Translations under genes and position numbers: made by a program
Notes under the pieces: generated by a model
Databases searched by the model: none
The model's input: only the letters and a program-made list of their open reading frames with translations
Told to the model about the DNA's origin: nothing
DNA from: JALYNX01 sp963780755
Lineage (GTDB): Bacteria > Actinomycetota > Acidimicrobiia > Spongiisociales > ZC4RG35
DNA length: 64,000 bases
Reading direction: 5' to 3'
Assembly (NCBI GenBank): GCA_963780755.1
Contig: CAWACX010000001.1
Coordinates: 248,001 to 312,000 of the forward strand
Part shown: positions 44,781-52,433 of the stretch, one piece after another
How positions within the stretch are numbered: position 1 is the first letter of the stretch
Layout of the letters: every line of letters starts with the position of its first letter

Positions 44781-44830
44781 GGTGGCGTAGATTCGGTCGA
44801 CCTGAGGGCAGAGGGCCGGACTGAGCGGGT

Positions 44831-45676
44831 ATGACGTCACCACAACGACGGCTGGCATTGATCACCGGGGCCACCTCCGGGATCGGACGCGCAACCGCCA
44901 TGGCTCTTAGCGAGGGCGGATTCGGGGTTCTCGTCGTTGGCCGTGACCATGAGCGAGGCGAGGAAGTCGTCCGCCAATTGCATTCGAGCGAGGCACGATT
45001 CCTCGAGGCCGACTTTCAGTCGATCGCTTCGATACGCCAACTGGCCGGGGCGGTGCTGGAGGGGTATCAGTCTCTCGACGTCCTGGTCAACAACGCAGGG
45101 ATCAGCCCACGCGAAAAGCAGATGACAGTCGACGGCCTGGAGCGCACGTTCGCGGTGAACACCTTTGCTCCCTACCTGCTGACCCGACTACTCATCGAAC
45201 CACTCACGGCAGCTGCGGGTCGGGTCGTGAACGTCGTCACCGAGGTACGCCCCCGGACCCGGATCGAGATCGGCGACCTCAAGGACCCGGCCCGCTACAG
45301 CACGTTCAGCGCATACCTGAACTCCAAGCTGGCCTTGGAGATGGTCACCCTCGAGCAGGCCCGACGGTACGAAGGGAAGGTGATTGTGGTGGGGGTCAAC
45401 CCCGGGATCTCCTTCGACACCGGCCTCTCCGCGGAGCTTCCCCGTTGGTTCGTGACCCTTGCTCCAACCTTGGCTCGCATGGGGCGTCGTCGGGTGTTGA
45501 CACCTGACGAGGCGGGAGCGCAGGTCGCCCGCGTGGCGACCGACAAGGTGACATCCGGCGTCATCTACTTCGAGGGCGACGAGATGAGCCTCCCAGACCA
45601 GGCCAATGACCCTGCTGTGCGGGCCGATCTGTGGGCCGAGTTGGAGAGGATTGCCGGCTCCAACGACCTGAGATAG
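44831..45676 (+). CDS. Short-chain dehydrogenase/reductase
   Basis: 281 residues. The cofactor loop is TGATSGIGRATA, NNAG is present (VNNAGISPR), and the catalytic region has YSTFSAYLNSKLAL with Tyr and Lys in the Y-x3-K spacing (YLNSK). It resembles retinol-dehydrogenase-like SDRs that act on lipophilic alcohols. Substrate unknown. It separates the wall genes from rne. Confidence 0.85.
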   Translation: MTSPQRRLALITGATSGIGRATAMALSEGGFGVLVVGRDHERGEEVVRQLHSSEARFLEADFQSIASIRQLAGAVLEGYQSLDVLVNNAGISPREKQMTVDGLERTFAVNTFAPYLLTRLLIEPLTAAAGRVVNVVTEVRPRTRIEIGDLKDPARYSTFSAYLNSKLALEMVTLEQARRYEGKVIVVGVNPGISFDTGLSAELPRWFVTLAPTLARMGRRRVLTPDEAGAQVARVATDKVTSGVIYFEGDEMSLPDQANDPAVRADLWAELERIAGSNDLR

Positions 45677-45691
45677 GTTCACCGCCCCCGG

Positions 45692-45924
45692 TCTGGTAAA
45701 CTTCCACCGTCCGCCAGACGCGACAGCTTCCCCTTTTCGGAGTGTCCCGTTGATGAACACCCTTGTGCACCGGCTCACCGGTGCAGCCCTAATCGGTCTT
45801 GCAGGTGACCATCCCGAACCGGGATGGGCATCTGGTCGTGGTCTGTCGCACGTTCTCGTCGACGGTCGCCCCGCCAGGGTCGGCACCGTCGAACCGTCAA
45901 ATATTTTCAGAGGAGTGAGAGCAC
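45692..45924 (+). promoter_or_regulatory. Structured 5' leader of rne
   Basis: A 233-bp region with no convincing gene. It contains GCACCGG/CCGGTGC around CTCA (45767-45784) and CCATCCCG/CGGGATGG around AAC (45809-45827). It ends in CAGAGGAGTGAGAGCAC before the ATG. RNase E leaders autoregulate in other bacteria; the same is inferred here. Confidence 0.45.
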
Positions 45925-47469
45925 ATGGCTCTACTGCGTCGAAAGAGCCCGGAGATCATTCGGAAGTCCTCCGCCGAGGGCACCGTTGAGAAAAAGACCC
46001 TCCGGGTAAAAGGCCAAAAGGTCGAGGTCACCAGGCTCGAAGCCCGGCCGGCCCCATCAAAGGCCAAGAAGGACAAGCGGCGCCAGCCGTCGAAGTCCGG
46101 CCAGCCCAAGAACGGGCTGAGCACATCAAGGACCCGTTCCAGCAGGCCACGGGACGATGAGGTCATCGTCCCCGTCGAGACCGGGCGCAAGCAGATGCTG
46201 GTGCGGGTCTCCCGGGGCCAGACCCAGATGGTGGTCCTCGAAGGGCCGGTACTTGTCGAGCATTACGTTGCCCGACAGGACTCGGGCTCCGTTGCCGGCA
46301 ACATCTACGTGGCCAAGGTGCGCAACGTTCTCCCCGGCATGGAGGCGGCATTTCTCGATTTCGGAGCGCCCAAGAACGGAGTCCTCTACGCATCGGATGT
46401 GGCCTCCAACGGTGAGGGCAACGGCCGCAACAACAAGCGGATCGAGCACGTCCTCAACGAGGGCGACGAGGTGTTGGTCCAGGTCACCAAGGACGCCATG
46501 GGAGCCAAGGGCGCCCGTCTCACCGGCACCCCTTCGCTTCCCGGTCGCTATCTGGTGCTGGTGCCCGACTCGGACAGCATCGGCATCAGTCGTCGCCTTC
46601 CCGACGATGACCGCACGCGGCTTCGTGAGGTGATCAACAAGGTCAGGCCACCCGGCTACGGGGTCATCGTCCGAACTGCCGCGCTTCACGCCAGCGCCGA
46701 GGAACTGGCGGCAGACATCTCACGACTTCTCAAGATCTGGGGTCAGATCCAGGAAGAGGCAGCCGAAGGGCACGCCCCGCAACTCGTCCATGAGGAGCCC
46801 GAGCTTCTGATCAAGGTGATCAGGGAGCATTTCACCGCCGACTTCCGCAAGCTCATCATCGACGACACCGCCGCGTACGAAACAGTTGTCGGGTATCTCC
46901 GATCGACTGCGCCCGATCTGGTGTCCAAGGTCCAGCGATACGACGACACCGTGCCCCTGTTCGAGCGCTACCACGTCGACGATCAGCTCAAGAAGGCGTT
47001 GGACCGCAGGGTCTACCTGCCATCCGGTGGCCATCTGGTGATGGATCGGACTGAGGCCTTGACCGTGATCGACGTCAACACCGGGAAGTTCGTCGGGTCG
47101 TCGACCCTCGAGGACACGGTTCTGCAGAACAACCTGGAAGCTGCAGAGGAGATCGGCCGCCAGCTGCGGCTGCGCGACATCGGCGGGATCATCGTCATCG
47201 ATTTCATCGACATGGAGACCATCGAGAATCAGCAGAAGGTGCTGCGTCGCCTCAAGGAGACCCTGGCTAAGGACAAGACCCGGACCCAGGTCTTCGAGGT
47301 CTCCCATCTCGGTCTGGTCGAGATGACCCGTAAGAACGTCTCGGCGGGGCTCCTCGAGCAATTCTCCTCCAAGTGTGAGAACTGTGGTGGCAGGGGAGTC
47401 ATCGTCCACGAGCACGCCATCGAGGCCGAGGACCTGGTCGTGGAGGCGGTCGCCGCAGACTTCGAGTGA
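45925..47469 (+). CDS. rne: Ribonuclease E/G
   Basis: 514 residues, shorter than E. coli RNase E and close to RNase G. The basic N-terminal extension (residues 1-80) precedes an S1 domain (VRNVLPGMEAAFLDFG), the 5' sensor region, the DNase I-like catalytic core with VIDVNTGK (metal Asp), and the zinc-link CENCGGRGV. It processes rRNA and mRNA. The gene order rne-rplU-rpmA-obgE is typical. Confidence 0.93.
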   Translation: MALLRRKSPEIIRKSSAEGTVEKKTLRVKGQKVEVTRLEARPAPSKAKKDKRRQPSKSGQPKNGLSTSRTRSSRPRDDEVIVPVETGRKQMLVRVSRGQTQMVVLEGPVLVEHYVARQDSGSVAGNIYVAKVRNVLPGMEAAFLDFGAPKNGVLYASDVASNGEGNGRNNKRIEHVLNEGDEVLVQVTKDAMGAKGARLTGTPSLPGRYLVLVPDSDSIGISRRLPDDDRTRLREVINKVRPPGYGVIVRTAALHASAEELAADISRLLKIWGQIQEEAAEGHAPQLVHEEPELLIKVIREHFTADFRKLIIDDTAAYETVVGYLRSTAPDLVSKVQRYDDTVPLFERYHVDDQLKKALDRRVYLPSGGHLVMDRTEALTVIDVNTGKFVGSSTLEDTVLQNNLEAAEEIGRQLRLRDIGGIIVIDFIDMETIENQQKVLRRLKETLAKDKTRTQVFEVSHLGLVEMTRKNVSAGLLEQFSSKCENCGGRGVIVHEHAIEAEDLVVEAVAADFE

Positions 47470-47547
47470 CGCGTATGCGCGATGGCAGATTGGCTTGAGA
47501 CCGCTAGCTCCGTACAATCCCCATTCAACCCTTCAGCGAGGTTTCTT

Positions 47548-48111
47548 ATGTACGCCATCATCCGCGCCGGCGGCAAACAGGCCAAGGTGCAATCAGGTGA
47601 TGTCATCGAGATAGAGCGAGTCAAAGGTGACTCCGAGGAGTTGACGTTCTCGCCGCTCCTGGTCGTCGACGATAAGGGCACTGCCGTGTCCGATCGCTCG
47701 ATCCTCTCCGAAGCCACTGTCACCGCCAAGGTGCTCGGTGAGAGCCAGGGCCAGAAGATCGACATTTACAAGTACAAGAACAAGACGGGATATAGCCGCC
47801 GCCAAGGGCACCGTCAGAAGTACACCCAGATCGAGATCACCGGCATCGTCCTACCTGGAGCCAAGGCCAAAACTGCGAAGTCGGCCACGGCCAAGCCCTC
47901 CGCGGAGAAGGCGCCTGCTGCGGACACCAAGCCCGCAGCCGAGAAGGCACCGGCGACCGAAGCCAAGCCTGCAAAGGCCACAGCCGCCAAGCCAGCAACT
48001 AAGACCGCGGCGAAGGCGACCGCCGAGAAGCTGAAGGCGCCCGCCAAGCCCAAGGCGCCCGCCAAGCCCAAGGCGCCCGCCAAGCCCAAGACCAGTTCCG
48101 AGGAGGGTTGA
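47548..48111 (+). CDS. rplU: Ribosomal protein bL21 with long basic tail
   Basis: 187 residues from the ATG at 47548. Residues 1-103 are the normal bL21 (MYAIIRAGGKQAKVQ, YKNKTGYSRRQGHRQKYT). The last ~83 residues are an Ala/Lys/Pro-rich tail with repeated EKAPA and KAPAKP units, which likely extends from the ribosome surface. It lies 1 bp from rpmA. Confidence 0.93.
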   Translation: MYAIIRAGGKQAKVQSGDVIEIERVKGDSEELTFSPLLVVDDKGTAVSDRSILSEATVTAKVLGESQGQKIDIYKYKNKTGYSRRQGHRQKYTQIEITGIVLPGAKAKTAKSATAKPSAEKAPAADTKPAAEKAPATEAKPAKATAAKPATKTAAKATAEKLKAPAKPKAPAKPKAPAKPKTSSEEG

Positions 48112-48112
48112 A

Positions 48113-48364
48113 ATGTCCAAGACCAAAGCAGGCGGTTCGTCCAAGAACGGGCGTGAGTCCCACGCCAAGCGGTTGGGCCCCAAGGTCTTCGACGGTCAAT
48201 CGGTGACCGCCGGAGCCATCCTCGTGCGACAGCGTGGCACCCGGATCCACCCGGGCGACAACGTCGGCAAGGGGAGTGACGACACCCTGTTCGCCCTCAG
48301 TGGCGGGACTGTTAAGTACGGGGTCCGCGCCAACCGGCGTCTCGTCAACGTCATCCCGGAGTAG
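48113..48364 (+). CDS. rpmA: Ribosomal protein bL27
   Basis: 83 residues. KAGGSSKNGRESHAKRLGPK and GDNVGKGSDDTLFAL are the family core. bL27 stabilises tRNA at the peptidyl transferase centre. The N terminus is MSKTKAGGSS, without the cleaved extension seen in Firmicutes. Confidence 0.96.
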   Translation: MSKTKAGGSSKNGRESHAKRLGPKVFDGQSVTAGAILVRQRGTRIHPGDNVGKGSDDTLFALSGGTVKYGVRANRRLVNVIPE

Positions 48365-48398
48365 GCCGCGCCCGAGGGCGTGCCACCGGGGCCATCCA

Positions 48399-49649
48399 AT
48401 GTTCGTCGACCGGGTTCGCGTCAGCCTCCGCGCCGGCAGTGGGGGAGCTGGTGTCGCCGCCTTCGTCAGGTCGAAGGGCAAGCCGAAAGGCAAGCCGATC
48501 GGCGGCAACGGGGGCAAGGGCGGCGACGTCATCCTGCGAGTCGACCCCTCTGTGGCCACCCTTCTCCGCTACCAGCGCAACCCGCACTACGCCGCCGAGA
48601 AGGGGACCCACGGCGAAGGTGACATGCGCCACGGCAGATACGGCTCCGACCTGGTCCTTCCGGTGCCGCCCGGCACCGTTGTATTCGACGACCTGGGGAC
48701 CATGATCGCCGACCTGGTCGAGCCGGGTCAGGAAGTGGTCGCGGTTAGCGGAGGGCGAGGCGGCCGGGGAAATGCCGCCTTCGTCAGCCCCAACAACCGC
48801 GCTCCTGAGGTCGCTGAGCAGGGGGAGTACGGGCGCGAGGAGTGGTTCACCCTCGAGATGAAGCTTCTGGCAGACGCGGCGCTCATCGGGTTTCCCAATG
48901 CCGGCAAGTCGACCTTCATCTCGAAGGTCTCGGCGGCCAAGCCCAAGATCGCCGACTATCCGTTCACCACGTTGGAGCCCAACCTCGGGGTGGTCTCTTT
49001 CGACGGGCGGGAGTTCGTCCTCGCCGACATCCCGGGGCTGATCGAAGGCGCTGCTCGGGGCAAGGGGTTGGGCCACGAGTTCCTGAGGCACATAGAACGG
49101 GCCCGGGTGCTGGTGATCCTTCTCGATCCGTCACCTCTACAGGAGCATCCCCCGGTCCGTCAGTTGCAGATACTGAGCGAGGAGATCGGCGGATACTCGC
49201 CCCAGCTTGCGGCACGGCCCCGGCTCGTCCTGCTCAGCAAGTCCGATCTGGTCGACGACGTTGGTCTGGCCGATTCCCTCGGTGCGATCCCGGTATCCGC
49301 CATCACCGGAGACGGCCTCCGCCCGGCCCTGCACGAGGTTGCCGATCTCATCGACGAAGCGGAGCGCGTCGCTCCCGAGCGCAGGGGATTTGTCCTCCAT
49401 CGCCCCCTGGGCCCCACTTTTGGCGTTGAGCGGGAAGGGGAGGGCTGGAGGGTCGAAGGTGTCGCCGCCGAGCGGGCTATCGGCTTCGCAGATCTCACGA
49501 TGCCGGAAGCCGCCGAGCTCGCTGCCCTCCGCCTTTCCCGGCTCGGGGTCGACCAGGCGCTTGAGGCGGCCGGAGCGGTTCGTGGCGACGAGGTGCGAAT
49601 CGGCGCCCTGAGCTTCGAGTTCGTGCCCGATCGCTCTGAGGAGGAGTAG
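48399..49649 (+). CDS. obgE: GTPase Obg
   Basis: 416 residues from the ATG at 48399. The Gly-rich Obg domain (residues 1-158) precedes the G domain: GFPNAGKST, the switch YPFTTLEPNLG, DIPGLIEGA and SKSDLV. A C-terminal OCT domain follows. It acts in 50S maturation and stress control. Confidence 0.95.
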   Translation: MFVDRVRVSLRAGSGGAGVAAFVRSKGKPKGKPIGGNGGKGGDVILRVDPSVATLLRYQRNPHYAAEKGTHGEGDMRHGRYGSDLVLPVPPGTVVFDDLGTMIADLVEPGQEVVAVSGGRGGRGNAAFVSPNNRAPEVAEQGEYGREEWFTLEMKLLADAALIGFPNAGKSTFISKVSAAKPKIADYPFTTLEPNLGVVSFDGREFVLADIPGLIEGAARGKGLGHEFLRHIERARVLVILLDPSPLQEHPPVRQLQILSEEIGGYSPQLAARPRLVLLSKSDLVDDVGLADSLGAIPVSAITGDGLRPALHEVADLIDEAERVAPERRGFVLHRPLGPTFGVEREGEGWRVEGVAAERAIGFADLTMPEAAELAALRLSRLGVDQALEAAGAVRGDEVRIGALSFEFVPDRSEEE

Positions 49650-49696
49650 CTCGGGATGGGTTGGCCCATACAATGAGCGCTCACCCCCGAGGAGAG

Positions 49697-50560
49697 ATGC
49701 AGCTCGATTCCCCAAGTGCGGTCGCCGAGGCCTTGCGCTCGGTCGACTATCTGCCGAATGAACGGATCGCCCAGGTCGTCTTCCTCTCGGCGCGACTCGA
49801 CAAGCCGATCCTGGTCGAGGGGCCCGCTGGTGTCGGTAAGACGGAGCTGGCCAAGTCCTTGGCCCTTGCCACCGGCCGTGACCTGATCCGGCTCCAGTGT
49901 TACGAGGGACTCGACGAGGCGAAGGCGCTCTACGAGTGGAACTACAAGAAGCAGTTGCTCCGCATCCAGGCTGACACCGACCACGACTGGGACGACATCG
50001 AGCAGGACATCTTCTCCGAGGAGTTCCTGCTGACCCGGCCCCTTCTGGAAGCGATCCGGTCCAGTGAGCCCGTAGTCCTCCTCATCGACGAGGTCGATCG
50101 GGTGGAGGTCGAGACCGAGGCCTTGCTGTTGGAGATCCTTTCCGACTTCCAGGTGTCGATACCGGAGCTCGGGACCATCGAGGCCACGACCCGACCGATG
50201 GTGGTGCTCACCTCGAACAACACCCGGGAGCTGAGCGAGGCACTGAAGCGCCGCTGCCTGTTCCTCCACATCGACTACCCGGACCCGCAGCGGGAACAGG
50301 AGATCCTCAGTCACCGAGTGCCCGGCCTGTCCGAGCACCTGGCGGGTCAGGTCGCCAACGTCGCCCGCTCGATAAGGAACCTCGATCTCAAGAAAGCCCC
50401 GTCGGTTTCGGAGACGATCGATTGGGCCCGAACCCTGATTGCTCTGTCCATCGAGGACGTCGATGCCGCGATCCTTGGGGACACGTTGCACGTCTTGCTC
50501 AAGTACCAATCGGACATAGAGAAGGCCGCCAAGGAGCTCGCCTCGAACCCGGGTGGCTGA
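49697..50560 (+). CDS. MoxR-type AAA+ ATPase, CoxD-like
   Basis: 287 residues from the ATG at 49697, matching the usual family start; an ATG at 49673 is possible. Walker A is GPAGVGKTEL, Walker B is VVLLIDEVDR, and the Arg finger is in LKRRCLFLHIDYP. In carbon monoxide dehydrogenase clusters CoxD is a MoxR ATPase that helps mature the Mo-Cu site, with the VWA protein CoxE. A VWA gene follows 2 bp downstream and a CoxL-type gene is 1.9 kb away, so a similar role is inferred. Confidence 0.82.
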   Translation: MQLDSPSAVAEALRSVDYLPNERIAQVVFLSARLDKPILVEGPAGVGKTELAKSLALATGRDLIRLQCYEGLDEAKALYEWNYKKQLLRIQADTDHDWDDIEQDIFSEEFLLTRPLLEAIRSSEPVVLLIDEVDRVEVETEALLLEILSDFQVSIPELGTIEATTRPMVVLTSNNTRELSEALKRRCLFLHIDYPDPQREQEILSHRVPGLSEHLAGQVANVARSIRNLDLKKAPSVSETIDWARTLIALSIEDVDAAILGDTLHVLLKYQSDIEKAAKELASNPGG

Positions 50561-50562
50561 CC

Positions 50563-51990
50563 ATGCTCGGAGTGATAACCGGGTTCATCGACGAGCTCCG
50601 CGCCGCAGGGATCCCGGTCTCGATGGTGGAGGCCATCGATTCGATGCGAGCCGTGGAAGCCATCGACATCGGCGACAGGGTGGGCCTCAGAGAGACGCTG
50701 CGCGCCACTTTGGTCAAGAACCTGCGCCACGAGCGTGCCTTTGACACCGCCTTTGACGTCTATTTCGCCACCCTGCCCATTGCCAGCCCGATAGCCGAGC
50801 CCGGCGAGGACTCGCCTCCCGGAGAGTGGTCACCCGACGGCCGCGTCGAGCCGGGCAGTCGGGACTTCGATCTCGATGCCCTACTCGACCAGCTCTACCA
50901 GGCGCTCTCCTCTCTGGACGAGGAGGCGATCCGCCAGGGGGCACGGGAGGCGGTGGATCGGCTGGCCGGAATGGAGCCGGGGCGACCCGTTGGTGGCACC
51001 TACTACCTGTACCGGACACTGCGGCGGCTCGACCTCGCCAGCCTCGAAGAGCGACTGCTCGAGGCGCTGGTCGATGACGACATGAGCGAATTCGACCGCC
51101 GCCTGCTCCGCGAGGAGATCGAGGCCCGCCTCGAGCAACTGCGCGACGAGATCGAAGAGGAGATAAGGCGACGCCTGGTCGTGGATCGGGGCAGAGAAGC
51201 GGTGGCCCGCACCCTGCGCCGCCCCCTGGTCGAGGACGTCGACCTGATGCATGCCACGACGACTGACCTCCAGGAGATGGAGGCTGCCATCGGGCCCCTA
51301 ACCCGCAAGCTCGCAGCCCGGCTGGCACGGCGGCGAAAGCGGCGCACCGGGAGACTCGACTTCCGTCGCACCGTGCGGCGCTCCCTGGGCACTGGTGGGG
51401 TCCCCGCCGACCCCCAGTTCCGCCATCCACGGCCCCATAGGCCCGAGGTGTGGCTGCTCTGCGATGTCAGTGGCTCGATGGCCACCTTCTCCCGCTTCAC
51501 CCTGCAGTTCACCCACGCCATGTCCACCCACTTCTCCAAGCTGCGGTCGTTCGCGTTCGTGGACACGATCGACGAGGTCACCGACTTCTTCGGTCCGGGC
51601 GTCGACTTCGGGTCGGCACTGCGCCGGGTCGCCACTGAGGCCGAGGTGGTCTGGCTCGACGGGCACTCCGACTACGGAAACTCCCTCGAGACCTTCGCTC
51701 GTCGGTTCGGCAGCCAATTGAGCCCTCGCACCACCGTGATCATCACCGGCGATGCTCGCAACAACTACCGACCACCGAGGGATGCGGTCCTGGACGAGAT
51801 CGCCCGGTCCGCCAGAGCAGTGGTCTGGCTCAATCCCGAGCCCAGCACCTACTGGGACACCGGGGATTCGATGATGTCCAGCTACGCCCGGCATTGCACT
51901 TCGGTGCATGAAGTGCGGACCTTGCGCCAGTTGGAGCAGTTCGTCGAGGAATTGACGATTCCCTCGGGAAGAGCCCCACAGAATGCCTAA
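50563..51990 (+). CDS. VWA-domain protein, CoxE-like
   Basis: 475 residues from the ATG at 50563. An N-terminal helical region with long charged helices (~residues 110-260) precedes a VWA domain near residue 300: LLCDVSGSMATFSRF is a full MIDAS (Asp-x-Ser-x-Ser), and later VIITGDARNNY carries the metal Asp. CoxE proteins pair with MoxR ATPases. The long helical N-terminal region is typical of the family. Confidence 0.82.
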   Translation: MLGVITGFIDELRAAGIPVSMVEAIDSMRAVEAIDIGDRVGLRETLRATLVKNLRHERAFDTAFDVYFATLPIASPIAEPGEDSPPGEWSPDGRVEPGSRDFDLDALLDQLYQALSSLDEEAIRQGAREAVDRLAGMEPGRPVGGTYYLYRTLRRLDLASLEERLLEALVDDDMSEFDRRLLREEIEARLEQLRDEIEEEIRRRLVVDRGREAVARTLRRPLVEDVDLMHATTTDLQEMEAAIGPLTRKLAARLARRRKRRTGRLDFRRTVRRSLGTGGVPADPQFRHPRPHRPEVWLLCDVSGSMATFSRFTLQFTHAMSTHFSKLRSFAFVDTIDEVTDFFGPGVDFGSALRRVATEAEVVWLDGHSDYGNSLETFARRFGSQLSPRTTVIITGDARNNYRPPRDAVLDEIARSARAVVWLNPEPSTYWDTGDSMMSSYARHCTSVHEVRTLRQLEQFVEELTIPSGRAPQNA

Positions 51991-52060
51991 ACCGCCATGC
52001 GAATGGTGCCGATGATTCGGGGATACGCCCTCCGTGGGGCAGCTAACAGAGGTAATGGAA

Positions 52061-52426
52061 ATGGGCTCTCGGATTTTGGTTGTTGAGGATTCGGCCGTCA
52101 TTCGGCGTCTCATCGAGGTCTGTCTTCGTGCTGCTGACCTGGAGATCATCACTCGTGACGACGGCAAGAGCGGCCTTTCGGCGGTGGGCACCGAGTCCCC
52201 GGACCTCGTGGTCCTGGACATCGGCCTCCCCGGGATGGACGGCTGGGAAGTTCTGGATCGGATTCGCAGGGACGAGACCACCAAGGGTATTCCCGTCGTG
52301 GTCCTGACCGCACATGCCGAGGAAGAGTCGAGGCGGCGGGCAAACGAAGGCGGCGCAGACGCTTTCGTCACCAAGCCCTTCCAGCCCAACGACTTCCGGA
52401 CCACCGTCCTCTCGCTCCTCGAATAA
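52061..52426 (+). CDS. Single-domain response regulator
   Basis: 121 residues from the ATG at 52061, with AGAGG 8 bases upstream; other starts at 52034 and 52055 are possible. Receiver domain only: VVEDSAVIRR (acidic pair), phosphoacceptor Asp in VVLDIGLPGMDG, Thr in VLTAHAEE and Lys in VTKPF. No output domain and no kinase nearby, as for CheY-like or Spo0F-like regulators. Confidence 0.88.
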   Translation: MGSRILVVEDSAVIRRLIEVCLRAADLEIITRDDGKSGLSAVGTESPDLVVLDIGLPGMDGWEVLDRIRRDETTKGIPVVVLTAHAEEESRRRANEGGADAFVTKPFQPNDFRTTVLSLLE

Positions 52427-52433
52427 GGATGCG

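Noticed and set aside
47930..48095. CRISPR or tandem DNA array
   Set aside because: The repeats are codons for the Ala/Lys/Pro tail of bL21, with no constant spacers.
49160..50509. 449-codon minus-strand frame opposite obgE and the MoxR gene
   Set aside because: It spans two clear plus-strand genes and has no start site or family pattern.
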